A stretch of DNA of 50,843 bases, taken from IMG/VR virus record IMGVR_UViG_3300017963_003160, positions 1 through 50,843 of that record. One strand, written 5' to 3'. Every line of letters starts with the position of its first letter. The first letter of the stretch is position 1. Source of the DNA: a virus. This document shows, piece by piece, positions 32,385 through 41,605 of the stretch. The notes beneath the pieces were generated by a model, which worked only from the letters and a program-made list of their open reading frames with translations, searched no databases and was not told where the DNA came from. Both the position numbers and the translations under genes were made by a program.

Positions 32385-33237
32385 ATATGGTGAAGTTGTA
32401 TATCGTGAGTTGAATCCTGTTCACCCAATTGAGCAAGAACAAGACTGGGTTCACCCAACAGATGAAATGAAAAGTAATTTGTTGGGAATATTCACAAAAG
32501 GACCTGAGGAACAAGAGTGGACCTACGCAGGGTATGTGTCAGAACTTTACAAATTCATGGGCAATGACGTTATAAATAACCGGATCAGAACAGCTATCAA
32601 TAGCGTTGGTATGCCCATCCTGGAAGAGAACACAATTCTTTGGGATGCATTTTGCAGAATGAGAAATGAGATCATTTTGCAAAGCAGTCAAAGTACCCGT
32701 GAAGCCGGAGATGTACTTCCAGTTATGATTGTAAACAATAGCTATAACGGCACAAGAGCCGCCACACTGGGTTTTGGTATGGCAATTGATAACATAGGGC
32801 GGCAAGTCGGACGAACCATATTTGGGTTCTCCTTGGGTGAAATGAGACAGGTTCATATTGACAGCTCCACCACCCAATTATCAGCAGCAGTCGGTTCATA
32901 TATGCAGGTATTCAATGAAAGCATTTTGGACATGATTACATCAAGCTTTCAAAGCACACTGACGGATGATGAAATGTTATCTGTCCTTGATATGATCGAA
33001 GCAATAGGCAAGCAGAGGAAAAAGAAAATTGTGGATATTCTGAATGAATTGAATCCGCCACAACAAGAAGGCGCAACTCCTCCACTTCCATCGGCATGGC
33101 AGGTGTTTTTAGCGATTGCCAGATACAGTAGCCTTGAGCCGAACTTGAACAGCAAGCGTCTTCTTGAGAATGCGGCAGAAAGCGTTCTTGTTATTCCGCC
33201 AAGAATGTATGATGTCTTAGAGAGACTTCAACAATAA
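32299..33237 (+). CDS. Unknown protein, 312 aa (weakly DUF932-like)
   Basis: The segment PVMIVNNSYNGTRAATLGFGMAI resembles the conserved NSxxG region of the DUF932/phage-plasmid LF1 group, but the resemblance is weak. The C-terminal third is helical with IGKQRKKKIVDILNELNPP. I start at ATG 32299 because GGAAGG lies 8 bases before it; ATG codons at 32257 and 32293 are alternatives. It ends a plus-strand run with a terminator 18 bases later. Confidence 0.55.
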   Translation: MRTPFSERAEAMGLDTTHSFKGLYSYADRYGEVVYRELNPVHPIEQEQDWVHPTDEMKSNLLGIFTKGPEEQEWTYAGYVSELYKFMGNDVINNRIRTAINSVGMPILEENTILWDAFCRMRNEIILQSSQSTREAGDVLPVMIVNNSYNGTRAATLGFGMAIDNIGRQVGRTIFGFSLGEMRQVHIDSSTTQLSAAVGSYMQVFNESILDMITSSFQSTLTDDEMLSVLDMIEAIGKQRKKKIVDILNELNPPQQEGATPPLPSAWQVFLAIARYSSLEPNLNSKRLLENAAESVLVIPPRMYDVLERLQQ

Positions 33238-33254
33238 ACTGTCGCAAATATAGA

Positions 33255-33284
33255 ATGGGGGGAGGAAACTCTCCCCATTTTTTT
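33255..33284 (+). terminator. Intrinsic (rho-independent) terminator
   Basis: A 10-bp GC-rich stem (ATGGGGGGAG with CTCTCCCCAT, one G-U), a GAAA tetraloop and an immediate run of seven T. It ends the gene run finishing at 33237 and separates it from the virion genes. Confidence 0.9.
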
Positions 33285-33308
33285 CGTTTAGATTTTTTTG
33301 GAACAAAA

Positions 33309-33316
33309 TATAAATC
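33309..33316 (+). promoter_or_regulatory. TATAAATC, possible late promoter element
   Basis: Lies 21 bases before the ATG of the first virion gene and right after the terminator. It differs from the T4 late promoter TATAAATA at one position. In an AT-rich genome such an octamer can arise by chance, so position is the main argument. Confidence 0.4.
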
Positions 33317-33336
33317 ATTGAAAAGAGGATGGTAGG

Positions 33337-34584
33337 ATGGCAGCTAGTGATAGAAAAAGGTATATTAGTCCAAGTAGGACGTATGAATTTGAATTAAAAA
33401 TAGGGAAGATAGATTTAACCCCCGACCTTGTTTCAGTTACCATTTTAACGTCGATTGATGTTCCATATCAAACATTCATTCTTCAATTTACAGTTGATCC
33501 GAATGATGTTATTTTAGAGCAAATATATGGGCAAACTCCGTTGAAATTAAAAAGTAGATTATATGCCACCAGTGCAAATGTTATCCAAGAAGAAATAGAT
33601 TTTGAGTTAATGTATTTATCATCTGATATACCTATGGGTGTATCTGTTCCCGAACCAACAAATATGCAAAAGGATAGATACTTATTTAAAATTGTATGTG
33701 TTTCAAGAAGCGCATACACAACAATGAATTGGGTTGTTAACTCTGTTCACATCGGGCAAAATTTACAACAAATTACCCAAGAAATGATAAATACAAGAAA
33801 AGAGGCAAAATTAAAATTCGATACTCAAGGAATGAATAAAGAGAAACTTGATCAGGTTTTGATTCCAACAAGTACCATATATAAAAATTTAAAATATCTA
33901 AATAGAACATTTGGATTTTATGATGGGATGGCAGGTATATTTTGCTCACATGATAACACAGTATATGTGAAAAATTTAACTGCAAAAATGACTTCATCTA
34001 ATTCATTTGTTTTATATCAGTTGCCATTAAATAAGGATAACTCTAAAATCATTGACAAATGTACAGATGGAAAGAATTTTTATACAACAGATCCGATACA
34101 AACATCTTACCAAGCAACTGCTGCCTTTGCATATATGGCACCAAAAATGAAATTCATTGTTAAACCAAAAGATAGATTATATCATGCAATTGATGTTGAG
34201 CTTGAAGATTTTTCAAAGAAATACGGATTAATATCAAAAGGCGATAAAATCTTTTATGATAATAAAGCTATGTCAACAAAATCTCGAGTTGCTATTCATA
34301 AAGATCATACGGGTTATGAATTGAATGAAAACTTCATTAGAGCAAAATACTCAAGACGAGTTTCGACATTTTCAGAGTTGACAGTAACTGTAGCAAATAG
34401 TATGCGAATATTAGAATTGATGAATGTAGGAGAAGCTGTAAAGCTGAATACAGAAATAACCCCGACAAGAGATTTTACAGATATGTATCTGCTTAGAGCT
34501 ACCCAACTTTCGTTTCTAAGAGAAAAAGATTGGGAGTCAGTTGGAAATCTCTACCTTATCAGAACTAATAAGACAACAACCTAA
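33337..34584 (+). CDS. Virion structural protein, possible baseplate hub, 415 aa
   Basis: A beta-rich protein beginning with RKRYISPSRTYEFELKIGKIDL and VSVTILTSIDVPYQTFILQF, reminiscent of tail hub proteins that start with a small barrel domain (gp27/gpD-like). The C terminus has VGEAVKLNTEITP and MYLLRATQLSF, which also fit hub barrels. It is the first gene after the terminator and lies just upstream of the terminase. The hub assignment rests on strand pattern and context and is tentative. Confidence 0.5.
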   Translation: MAASDRKRYISPSRTYEFELKIGKIDLTPDLVSVTILTSIDVPYQTFILQFTVDPNDVILEQIYGQTPLKLKSRLYATSANVIQEEIDFELMYLSSDIPMGVSVPEPTNMQKDRYLFKIVCVSRSAYTTMNWVVNSVHIGQNLQQITQEMINTRKEAKLKFDTQGMNKEKLDQVLIPTSTIYKNLKYLNRTFGFYDGMAGIFCSHDNTVYVKNLTAKMTSSNSFVLYQLPLNKDNSKIIDKCTDGKNFYTTDPIQTSYQATAAFAYMAPKMKFIVKPKDRLYHAIDVELEDFSKKYGLISKGDKIFYDNKAMSTKSRVAIHKDHTGYELNENFIRAKYSRRVSTFSELTVTVANSMRILELMNVGEAVKLNTEITPTRDFTDMYLLRATQLSFLREKDWESVGNLYLIRTNKTTT

Positions 34585-34613
34585 AATGAGAACAAAATAA
34601 TAAGGGGAATAGT

Positions 34614-36269
34614 ATGGCGAAGATAAAGAAACCAATGCAGTTAAAGAACTTAGCGAATCAATATATCGCTGAGTTTTTAAAATGCCGTTCGAGTTTTAAT
34701 TATTTTTGTAAGAATTACGTTTATTTGGAATTACCCGGAAAAGATGTACTATTCAACCCTTATACAAAGCAAACAGAATTAATTGATGTAATTAATCTTA
34801 AAAAATATGTATTAGTATTAAAAAGTAGACAGATTGGTATTTCAACTGTTATTCAGGCATATGCAGCATGGTTAACAACATTCTATGATAATGTTGTTAT
34901 CGGGATTATTTCAAAGGATGGTGCGGAAGCTACAGACTTTGCAAGGGTCATCCGTGGAATAGTTGAAAAGCTACCAGATTGGATGAAACCAACGGGTGGA
35001 CTTCTTGGTCGTGGATTTGCAAAGAGAACTGAGCGTTCATTTATTTTAACAAATGGATCAAAGGTTTATGCATCACCTGTTAATCCAAATGCACCTGATA
35101 AAACTCTTCGTGGTAAAGCAATAACATTTTTGGTTATTGATGAGGCAGCATTTGTCCATCATATAAGCACAGCATGGACTTCAATGGTTCCTGCTCTATC
35201 AACAAACCAGATGCAAGCAAGAAAAGCTGGAATACCACACGGAACAATTGTTCTTTCAACGCCAAATAAAACGGTTGGTGTCGGTCAGTGGTATTTCGAG
35301 CGATATATGAAAGCAATCGCTCACGATGATATTTTTGAACCGTTTGTGATTCACTGGAAAATGATTCCTGAGTTGGCAAATGATCCTGATTGGTATAGTA
35401 CTCAATGTGCATTGTTTGATAATGATCCTAAACGAATTGCACAGGAATTAGAGTTGAAATTCTTACCAACAGAAGGATCGTTCTTTGAAGCAGAGACAGT
35501 TGAAGCAATGCAGAATGCTGCTGCTGAACCCATTGATAAAATCAAGATTTTCAATGGTGAAGTGTGGAAATTCCAAAATGCAGTTCCTGGAAAATACTAT
35601 ATAATTGGAGTCGATACAGCTCCAGAGCACGGAACTGATAAATCAGCAATTACAATATGGGATTATGAAACATTAGAGCAAGTTTGGGAGTATCAAGGAA
35701 AATGTAAAGTCCTTGATTTTGTAAAAGTAGTAAAAGTTGCCGCAACAGAGTATCCAGGGTTGATTGTTGTTGAATCTAACTCCTACGGAAACCAAGTTGT
35801 AGAGCATTTAAATGCAAGCGAATACTCTCATATGCTTTACAAAGAAAAACGCGGTAAAAACACCTATGTGCCTGGTCTATCAACCAATGCAAAAACAAGA
35901 CCGCTTATGATTGATGCTTTATATTCATACATGACACAATTTCCTGAGTCTGTTAAATCACAAAGACTTGCTTTGGAATTAACAGGACTTGTTTCCAAAT
36001 CAAGCGGTAAAGTTGAAGCAGATTCCGGATGCCATGACGATATTGCATTGGCTGCTGCTGTTTGTATGTATGTTAGAAAATATGATCCACCTGTAATGAT
36101 AGATTCAAAACGATTTGGTGATTTATCGAGTGAAATGCAAGACATTATGGGTATGAATACAGATGATATTAATATCGGATTCGATAACAAAGACATTATG
36201 AGACATGTTAAAGAATCATATGACGAAAAAACTGGATTTGTTGATACTTTGACATTTTTTAAGGGGTAA
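34614..36269 (+). CDS. terL: Terminase large subunit (packaging ATPase/nuclease)
   Basis: The packaging motor: an ATPase domain with a deviant Walker A KSRQIGIST (70-78), Walker B FLVIDEAAF (Asp176, Glu177), a coupling motif in LSTPN, and a C-terminal RNase H-like nuclease with IIGVDTAPEHGTDKSA and HDDIALA. Length (551 aa) is close to T4 gp17 (610 aa). The usual P-loop GK[ST] is replaced by GIS, with the Lys seven residues before Ser77, as in some other phage terminases. No small subunit is recognised next to it. Confidence 0.92.
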   Translation: MAKIKKPMQLKNLANQYIAEFLKCRSSFNYFCKNYVYLELPGKDVLFNPYTKQTELIDVINLKKYVLVLKSRQIGISTVIQAYAAWLTTFYDNVVIGIISKDGAEATDFARVIRGIVEKLPDWMKPTGGLLGRGFAKRTERSFILTNGSKVYASPVNPNAPDKTLRGKAITFLVIDEAAFVHHISTAWTSMVPALSTNQMQARKAGIPHGTIVLSTPNKTVGVGQWYFERYMKAIAHDDIFEPFVIHWKMIPELANDPDWYSTQCALFDNDPKRIAQELELKFLPTEGSFFEAETVEAMQNAAAEPIDKIKIFNGEVWKFQNAVPGKYYIIGVDTAPEHGTDKSAITIWDYETLEQVWEYQGKCKVLDFVKVVKVAATEYPGLIVVESNSYGNQVVEHLNASEYSHMLYKEKRGKNTYVPGLSTNAKTRPLMIDALYSYMTQFPESVKSQRLALELTGLVSKSSGKVEADSGCHDDIALAAAVCMYVRKYDPPVMIDSKRFGDLSSEMQDIMGMNTDDINIGFDNKDIMRHVKESYDEKTGFVDTLTFFKG

Positions 36270-36271
36270 AT

Positions 36272-37153
36272 ATGGAAATTCAAGAATTAGTTGCTGCTCC
36301 ATTAAAACTTTCTCTCGAAACTACAATTGATGGGAGCAAATTCTATTCCTCAGATGCGTTAAAAGCAAAATTTATTGAAGCTTTTGCCAAATCATCGAAA
36401 GGAAGCCAAATAACACCTCAAATTGAAAAATTGGTTCAAAAGGGACTTGTATTACCGTGTTACAAGTCAAAGAACTTGCTCGGTTTTATAAAAAGGAAAC
36501 TTAGCAGAAGTCCAGATAAGTACATTCTTGGATTTTACCATACAAAAGAAAAAAGAGTTGTTGTTCTAATTGAAAATGCGGTAAATATCATCGGAACAGC
36601 GGCAAATAATGAACTTGTTTCCACAACAATGCACGAATGTATGCATTTATCAGCTGGAAAGAATCTATCTAAATTTGCAAGTTCATTTTATAAGTATTTA
36701 CAAGCATATTACACTCAATTTGTTGATTCTTATTTTGGTGTAAATCGCCCAGAACCAAAAAAGATCAGTGAATTGATGAAATACATATTAAATCTCGAAA
36801 AACGAGGCCCACAATATGCAAATCGAGAATTGGGTAATTATTATCGAGAAATTTATAGATTATTCGGTACAGATACAACATTAACAGAAGTAGATTTTGA
36901 TCAACGATTAACAGACATGGTTGTTGCTCTAAAATTGATGATTATGCATATGCCATCTTTGTTAAAAAATGCAAGAAAGTATCAAATGTTGTTTTCATCA
37001 CTAAATCATGCGTATTTATACGCATTTGGACAAAGAAATAAGTACACAACACCCATTCAAGAGCTAATTTCGCTTTCAGAAGTAGCTTGTGTATTCGTAG
37101 AGATATCGCCACACGACCCAGTCGTGAAAAGGTTATTTAAAATTATAGCATAA
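36272..37153 (+). CDS. HExxH-type putative metallopeptidase, 293 aa
   Basis: The sequence TTMHECMHLSAGK, with HECMH, is a zinc-peptidase-like motif in a mainly helical protein. It lies 2 bases after terL and 12 before the tape-measure-like gene. A role in virion maturation or processing of structural proteins is possible. No propeptide or signal sequence is visible, and I recognise no family. The third zinc ligand cannot be placed by eye. Confidence 0.6.
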   Translation: MEIQELVAAPLKLSLETTIDGSKFYSSDALKAKFIEAFAKSSKGSQITPQIEKLVQKGLVLPCYKSKNLLGFIKRKLSRSPDKYILGFYHTKEKRVVVLIENAVNIIGTAANNELVSTTMHECMHLSAGKNLSKFASSFYKYLQAYYTQFVDSYFGVNRPEPKKISELMKYILNLEKRGPQYANRELGNYYREIYRLFGTDTTLTEVDFDQRLTDMVVALKLMIMHMPSLLKNARKYQMLFSSLNHAYLYAFGQRNKYTTPIQELISLSEVACVFVEISPHDPVVKRLFKIIA

Positions 37154-37165
37154 GAGGACTATTAG

Positions 37166-40100
37166 ATGGCTGACGAACCAACAAAAACCCCTGGTAGCAT
37201 CACCCAAAATGCTGATAGTAAAGATCAGCGCATTTCAGAGATCAGTAATGTAAGTCGTGCAATCTCCAACATGCAAAAACAGATTGATCAGAAAATAAGT
37301 GAAATTGATCAAAAAGTTGCTACAGGTGAGGATCTTAGTGCGATTCAAGCCAATATGAATGATGTCCTAAGAAAATTAAGTGCTACTGTTGGTGATATGG
37401 GTAAGGGGTTTTCATCAATTGCGATGAATGTAGCCAAAGGAACAGGAAGAACGCTTGCTCAAATGAGAAGAGCTATGCAAGACGAGGTCAAATATGACCC
37501 ACAAAAGATGGTTGCAATGGCTCTATCAAAAACAACCGGTCCAATTTTTGGTTATTATGTCTCCCGCTTTATGGAAACGGATGTTTTCAAAACCGCAGTA
37601 GAAAAGATGAAAACAAACATCGGAAATGCATTGAGCGGAGTAGGTAGCAAGTTAAAAGGTTTTGTAACAGGTAGAAGTAAAGGGACGAAAGATTCGACTC
37701 GAGCATCAATTGATGTAACAAAGTCAACTAAAGAAAAAATCCCACATATGCAGAAGGGTGGTGTGGTTGAAAAAGGAGGTGTTGCTCGACTACATGCCGC
37801 CGAAGTAGTAATGCCGGTTGATAAATTGCTTAAACGGATGGATGATCAAATTTCCGTTACAAAAGCATTATCAACTTCTTCTGTAAAATTCCAAACAAGT
37901 GCTCTTGCTAAAATGGACACATATATTGGTGAAGTCCATGCGCAAGAAAAGGTTGGAATGTTCAAAGGTTTCTTAAGAGCTTTAGAAGAAGTACAATCAC
38001 AGTACGAAGAACCTGCTGAAAAACGTATGTTGAGATCATTGCTTGCTATTCAACAGGCAATTGGTGCTCAAATTGGTACTTGGGAACAAGTATGGCAAAA
38101 GATGCTTATTCAGCATCCGATAATGAGAACGTCCTTATATACTGCTAAAATAATGAGAGGACTTCTTGGAAAAGCGTATTCTCCAGTATACGGTTTCTTC
38201 AAAGGTAGAGGTGGTTACGACAGACATTTATCTAAATCAAGTAAACCTTTACAAGCAATGAGTGATAACATTGGAACATTATATACAGGATCGATGTATC
38301 GTCTTGATGCCATTGCTACATTCACCAGAGCAACTGCTGAAGCAGTAAGACATATATCAACTGCATTAACAGGCACACGATATAAAGCCATTGCAGGTAT
38401 TTCATCAGGAAAATGGTCATGGTTCGCAAAATTCAGAGGTGCATTAAATGCTCTTGTTGCAGGCACTGGAAGTTTAGGAACACGTCTAATAGCTAAACCG
38501 TTCGTAGGGCGGGGAATGAGACGGGAGATAGGTGAAAGTGCGGCTGATTTTAGAGCAAGAAAGAAACAAAAATCGAAAGAGGTCGATGACTCAATAAAAG
38601 GCTTTTGGGGACTGACTAAAAAAGGTATTCTTGCACGAGAGGTTCTAAAGAAACCTGGTTTGGTAGGTCTTTCAAAAGGTTTCATGGAAGATATATACGG
38701 GTCAGAACAAGTCATTCGAGCAAAACAAAGCGAAGAAGAATATCAAAAATACATGCCAAAGAAAATGGCTAAAATTGCAGTTGCTCACGGAGCTATGCCC
38801 GTAGTCATTGCTGGGAATATTGGAGAAGCTGCAAAAGCAGCAGCAGAAGAAGAGCACGAAGAAGTGTCCGCTGCAAAAATGACAAAGAAACAATATCAGG
38901 ATGCTAAAAAAGAACATGCTCGCAAAGTGAAACTTGAAAAACATCAAGCTCGAGTTGCAGCAGCGATTCAAAGAAAACGAGACAGGCGAACAAAGATGGC
39001 GCAAAAGGCAGCTGCAAAATTAGTTAAAAAAGCTCAAAAGAGAATCGCTCTTGAAAAGAAAGCATTAGCAAAAGAAAAACGTGCTGCGAAAATGGAAAAG
39101 ATTAGAGAAGGTTTGAAAAAGAAATATTCTGCTGCTAAACAAGGTCTATTTGGTTTGTTCGGTGGTGGCGGTGGAATAATGGGATTCATCAAACGTCTCG
39201 GACCAATGCTTCTAACTATAGGAGGAGGATTAAAAGGTCTCATTACAAAAACCATAGGACCCGCAATCACAGGTTTGTTTGCAGCCGGTGGCCCAATAGC
39301 AGCAGGTATGATAAGTACAATGGCCACAGGAGTCACAAATTTTCTTAAAAATCCAGCTGTATTGAAGACTCTTGGTGGACTTGGAGCTGTTGCGGCTGCG
39401 GGATATGCTGGATATGAATTAGGAAAGAAACTTGATGAAATGTTAGGCATCACTGAAAAGATTCAGGGATGGCTTGCAAAGAAAGATCAAAAAGACAGAG
39501 AATATGCAAACGAAATCAGTTCAGCAACTCACAAATCTGCAATGGCAGCAAGAGAGGGTGGAAGACTTGGTTTTGAGGAAAAGGCCAGAGTAAATCTTGC
39601 TGCAAGAGCATGGAAGGGTAAAGATATTGCAGAAATGTGGAATGAAGATGTTGGGACTTTTGGAAGAAGAAATCAAGCTGCCATTAAAGCTGGTCAGATT
39701 GAATATATGCGAAAGAATATTCACGACTATCTTAAATATTCGCCTGAAACACTCCAAAAAGCAAGAAGAGCATTTTTAAGAAAAAATAGATCATCTTGGA
39801 CTAACTGGATTGGAATGGGTGGAAAAGGCATTGGAACAAGTGCTAGAAATTATGGAAAGAAACGTGAAGCAGACTTCTTAAAATTCTTAAAGAGCAACAA
39901 GTCATATAAACCTCTTACCGATGAGCAATTACAAGACAGGTTTGCTGACTATCAAGCATCTGTTGGTTTAGCTGCTGATGCCCCATATGTTCCATATGAT
40001 CAACTGTCAATGACAGAAAAGATCCAAAGAAATTATGGTGATAAAATTGAAATGGCTAAACGTCAAACAGCTATGGGAATATATCAAGCCAATGAACAAA

Positions 40101-40315
40101 GAAAAGCTGCTCTTGAGGTTGGACAACAAGCGATAAAAGACAGAGAGAAACATGCACAAACAATTAAGGATGCAACAATAGTTGGAGCCAACAATGTTGT
40201 TAATAGTGTACAAAATACAACTAATAATGTAATGAATCAGGGACAAGCTGCTGTAGACTATATGGGTAAAGAATATAACAGACTCATAATCCCTGGTGAA
40301 GTAGACGGAGATTAA
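37166..40315 (+). CDS. Tape-measure-like tail protein, 1049 aa
   Basis: A long, helical Ala/Lys-rich protein. N-terminal heptads are followed by MQKGGVVEKGGVARLHAAEV near 193-213, with EVVMPVDKLL just after, a signature of tape measure proteins. A very basic coiled region spans about 570-660. A hydrophobic Gly/Ala-rich stretch (665-752) is typical of the segment that enters the host membrane. The tape measure sets tail length and helps DNA entry. No peptidoglycan hydrolase domain is seen. It overlaps no gene and is followed 1 base later by another structural gene. Confidence 0.65.
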   Translation: MADEPTKTPGSITQNADSKDQRISEISNVSRAISNMQKQIDQKISEIDQKVATGEDLSAIQANMNDVLRKLSATVGDMGKGFSSIAMNVAKGTGRTLAQMRRAMQDEVKYDPQKMVAMALSKTTGPIFGYYVSRFMETDVFKTAVEKMKTNIGNALSGVGSKLKGFVTGRSKGTKDSTRASIDVTKSTKEKIPHMQKGGVVEKGGVARLHAAEVVMPVDKLLKRMDDQISVTKALSTSSVKFQTSALAKMDTYIGEVHAQEKVGMFKGFLRALEEVQSQYEEPAEKRMLRSLLAIQQAIGAQIGTWEQVWQKMLIQHPIMRTSLYTAKIMRGLLGKAYSPVYGFFKGRGGYDRHLSKSSKPLQAMSDNIGTLYTGSMYRLDAIATFTRATAEAVRHISTALTGTRYKAIAGISSGKWSWFAKFRGALNALVAGTGSLGTRLIAKPFVGRGMRREIGESAADFRARKKQKSKEVDDSIKGFWGLTKKGILAREVLKKPGLVGLSKGFMEDIYGSEQVIRAKQSEEEYQKYMPKKMAKIAVAHGAMPVVIAGNIGEAAKAAAEEEHEEVSAAKMTKKQYQDAKKEHARKVKLEKHQARVAAAIQRKRDRRTKMAQKAAAKLVKKAQKRIALEKKALAKEKRAAKMEKIREGLKKKYSAAKQGLFGLFGGGGGIMGFIKRLGPMLLTIGGGLKGLITKTIGPAITGLFAAGGPIAAGMISTMATGVTNFLKNPAVLKTLGGLGAVAAAGYAGYELGKKLDEMLGITEKIQGWLAKKDQKDREYANEISSATHKSAMAAREGGRLGFEEKARVNLAARAWKGKDIAEMWNEDVGTFGRRNQAAIKAGQIEYMRKNIHDYLKYSPETLQKARRAFLRKNRSSWTNWIGMGGKGIGTSARNYGKKREADFLKFLKSNKSYKPLTDEQLQDRFADYQASVGLAADAPYVPYDQLSMTEKIQRNYGDKIEMAKRQTAMGIYQANEQRKAALEVGQQAIKDREKHAQTIKDATIVGANNVVNSVQNTTNNVMNQGQAAVDYMGKEYNRLIIPGEVDGD

Positions 40316-40316
40316 A

Positions 40317-41603
40317 ATGGCAAGAAAAGTAACTGCTAACAGAACAATTGATTTTACAATTGGACTACCACCTTCAAGTCTTCAAGCGGATACACAAGCT
40401 GTAATGGAAGACTCGATGCCAATAGCAAGAATATTTCCTGGGATTCCTTCGTTTACAAAAGGTCTTACATTATTTAAACGAGAACCTTATTTTGGCGGTG
40501 GAGGAACAAAAAACAATCTTTCTTATTTGAATCTACTAAACGCTCATGGGTTTGGATTGAAACAACCTAAGTATGCAGTGAACAATGGAGGAAAAGAAGG
40601 GTGTATTGTTCTTGCATATCAAGCCGATAGTTTTCCAACGGATTCTTTTGCGAATGAATATGGAGAAAACTTTTTACAGGGATTAACTTCTATCGGATCA
40701 GATGCTGCTGCATCATTAGCACAAATTCGTGGTGCAAGAGATATGGGCGAAGTTGCAAATAAAATTTTAAACGATTTAGCTTCAACCGGAAGTATGGGAG
40801 AAATGGCGGCAGGTGCTTTGAGAACAGGCGGGAATTTAATCGGAGGTGCTGCAAGAGCTGTTCTACCAAAAAGCATCACAGGCGGTATTGATGTTGTATC
40901 AAAATTGATGGCAGGATCAAGAATTGACTTTCCGATGGTCTGGAAAGGAAGCCAGTTCCAGCCTTCATATACAATGACTGTAAGATTGTATAATCCATGG
41001 CCAGGAAACAGAGAAGCGACTGAAAAATATATAGCTGCTCCAATAGCGGCAATTATGTTACTTGCAACACCCGTATCAACCGATGGAATCACATTCAGTT
41101 GGCCATTTATTCACAGAATACAGTCTCCGGGTATATATGACTTAGATCCAGGATTTATTTCAAACATCACTGTTATTAAAGGTGGAGATCAACAACAAAT
41201 TTCATATAAACAAACTCTTGGGGTTGTAGATGTTAGGATTGAATTTGGAAGTTTATTCAGTAGTATGTTAGCAGCTCCAAATATTGACTCTGGAAGACCA
41301 ACTTTAGCAACATACCTTGATACAATGACAAAAGATGAGAATCTTGTATGGTCAAAACCGAATGTTAAAAATTATAGCACAACTCCTTTACAATATACAT
41401 TAGATGAGCAACTTCAAAATACAGCTCGAAGAAGGGAAGAAGAGCAAAGATTGTTAGCCGAACAACAACAAGCATTAGTTACAAAAAATCAAGCTCCCAC
41501 ACAAGAAGAATTGACGACGGAGCAAAAGGACAATCCACCGAATAGAGTTACACAGGCCGTAAAGGATACATATAACAATCTTAAAGCAAGATTACCATTT
41601 TGA
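40317..41603 (+). CDS. Tail/baseplate structural protein, 428 aa
   Basis: The middle (SYTMTVRLYNPWPG, PIAAIMLLATPVSTDG, SPGIYDLDPGFISNITVIKGG, VDVRIEFGSLFSSML) follows a pattern seen in baseplate and tube-associated proteins of contractile-tailed phages (gp48/gp54 region). A Gly/Ala-rich stretch lies at about 120-190. The C terminus is a Gln/Glu-rich helix. It is the last plus-strand virion gene; its stop is 2 bases from the stop of the opposing gene. Exact role unproven. Confidence 0.55.
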   Translation: MARKVTANRTIDFTIGLPPSSLQADTQAVMEDSMPIARIFPGIPSFTKGLTLFKREPYFGGGGTKNNLSYLNLLNAHGFGLKQPKYAVNNGGKEGCIVLAYQADSFPTDSFANEYGENFLQGLTSIGSDAAASLAQIRGARDMGEVANKILNDLASTGSMGEMAAGALRTGGNLIGGAARAVLPKSITGGIDVVSKLMAGSRIDFPMVWKGSQFQPSYTMTVRLYNPWPGNREATEKYIAAPIAAIMLLATPVSTDGITFSWPFIHRIQSPGIYDLDPGFISNITVIKGGDQQQISYKQTLGVVDVRIEFGSLFSSMLAAPNIDSGRPTLATYLDTMTKDENLVWSKPNVKNYSTTPLQYTLDEQLQNTARRREEEQRLLAEQQQALVTKNQAPTQEELTTEQKDNPPNRVTQAVKDTYNNLKARLPF

Positions 41604-41605
41604 AG

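Noticed and set aside
38215-38715. 166-codon antisense frame inside the tape-measure-like gene
   Set aside because: It is an antisense shadow of a long gene with strong coding character; no ribosome binding site or motif.
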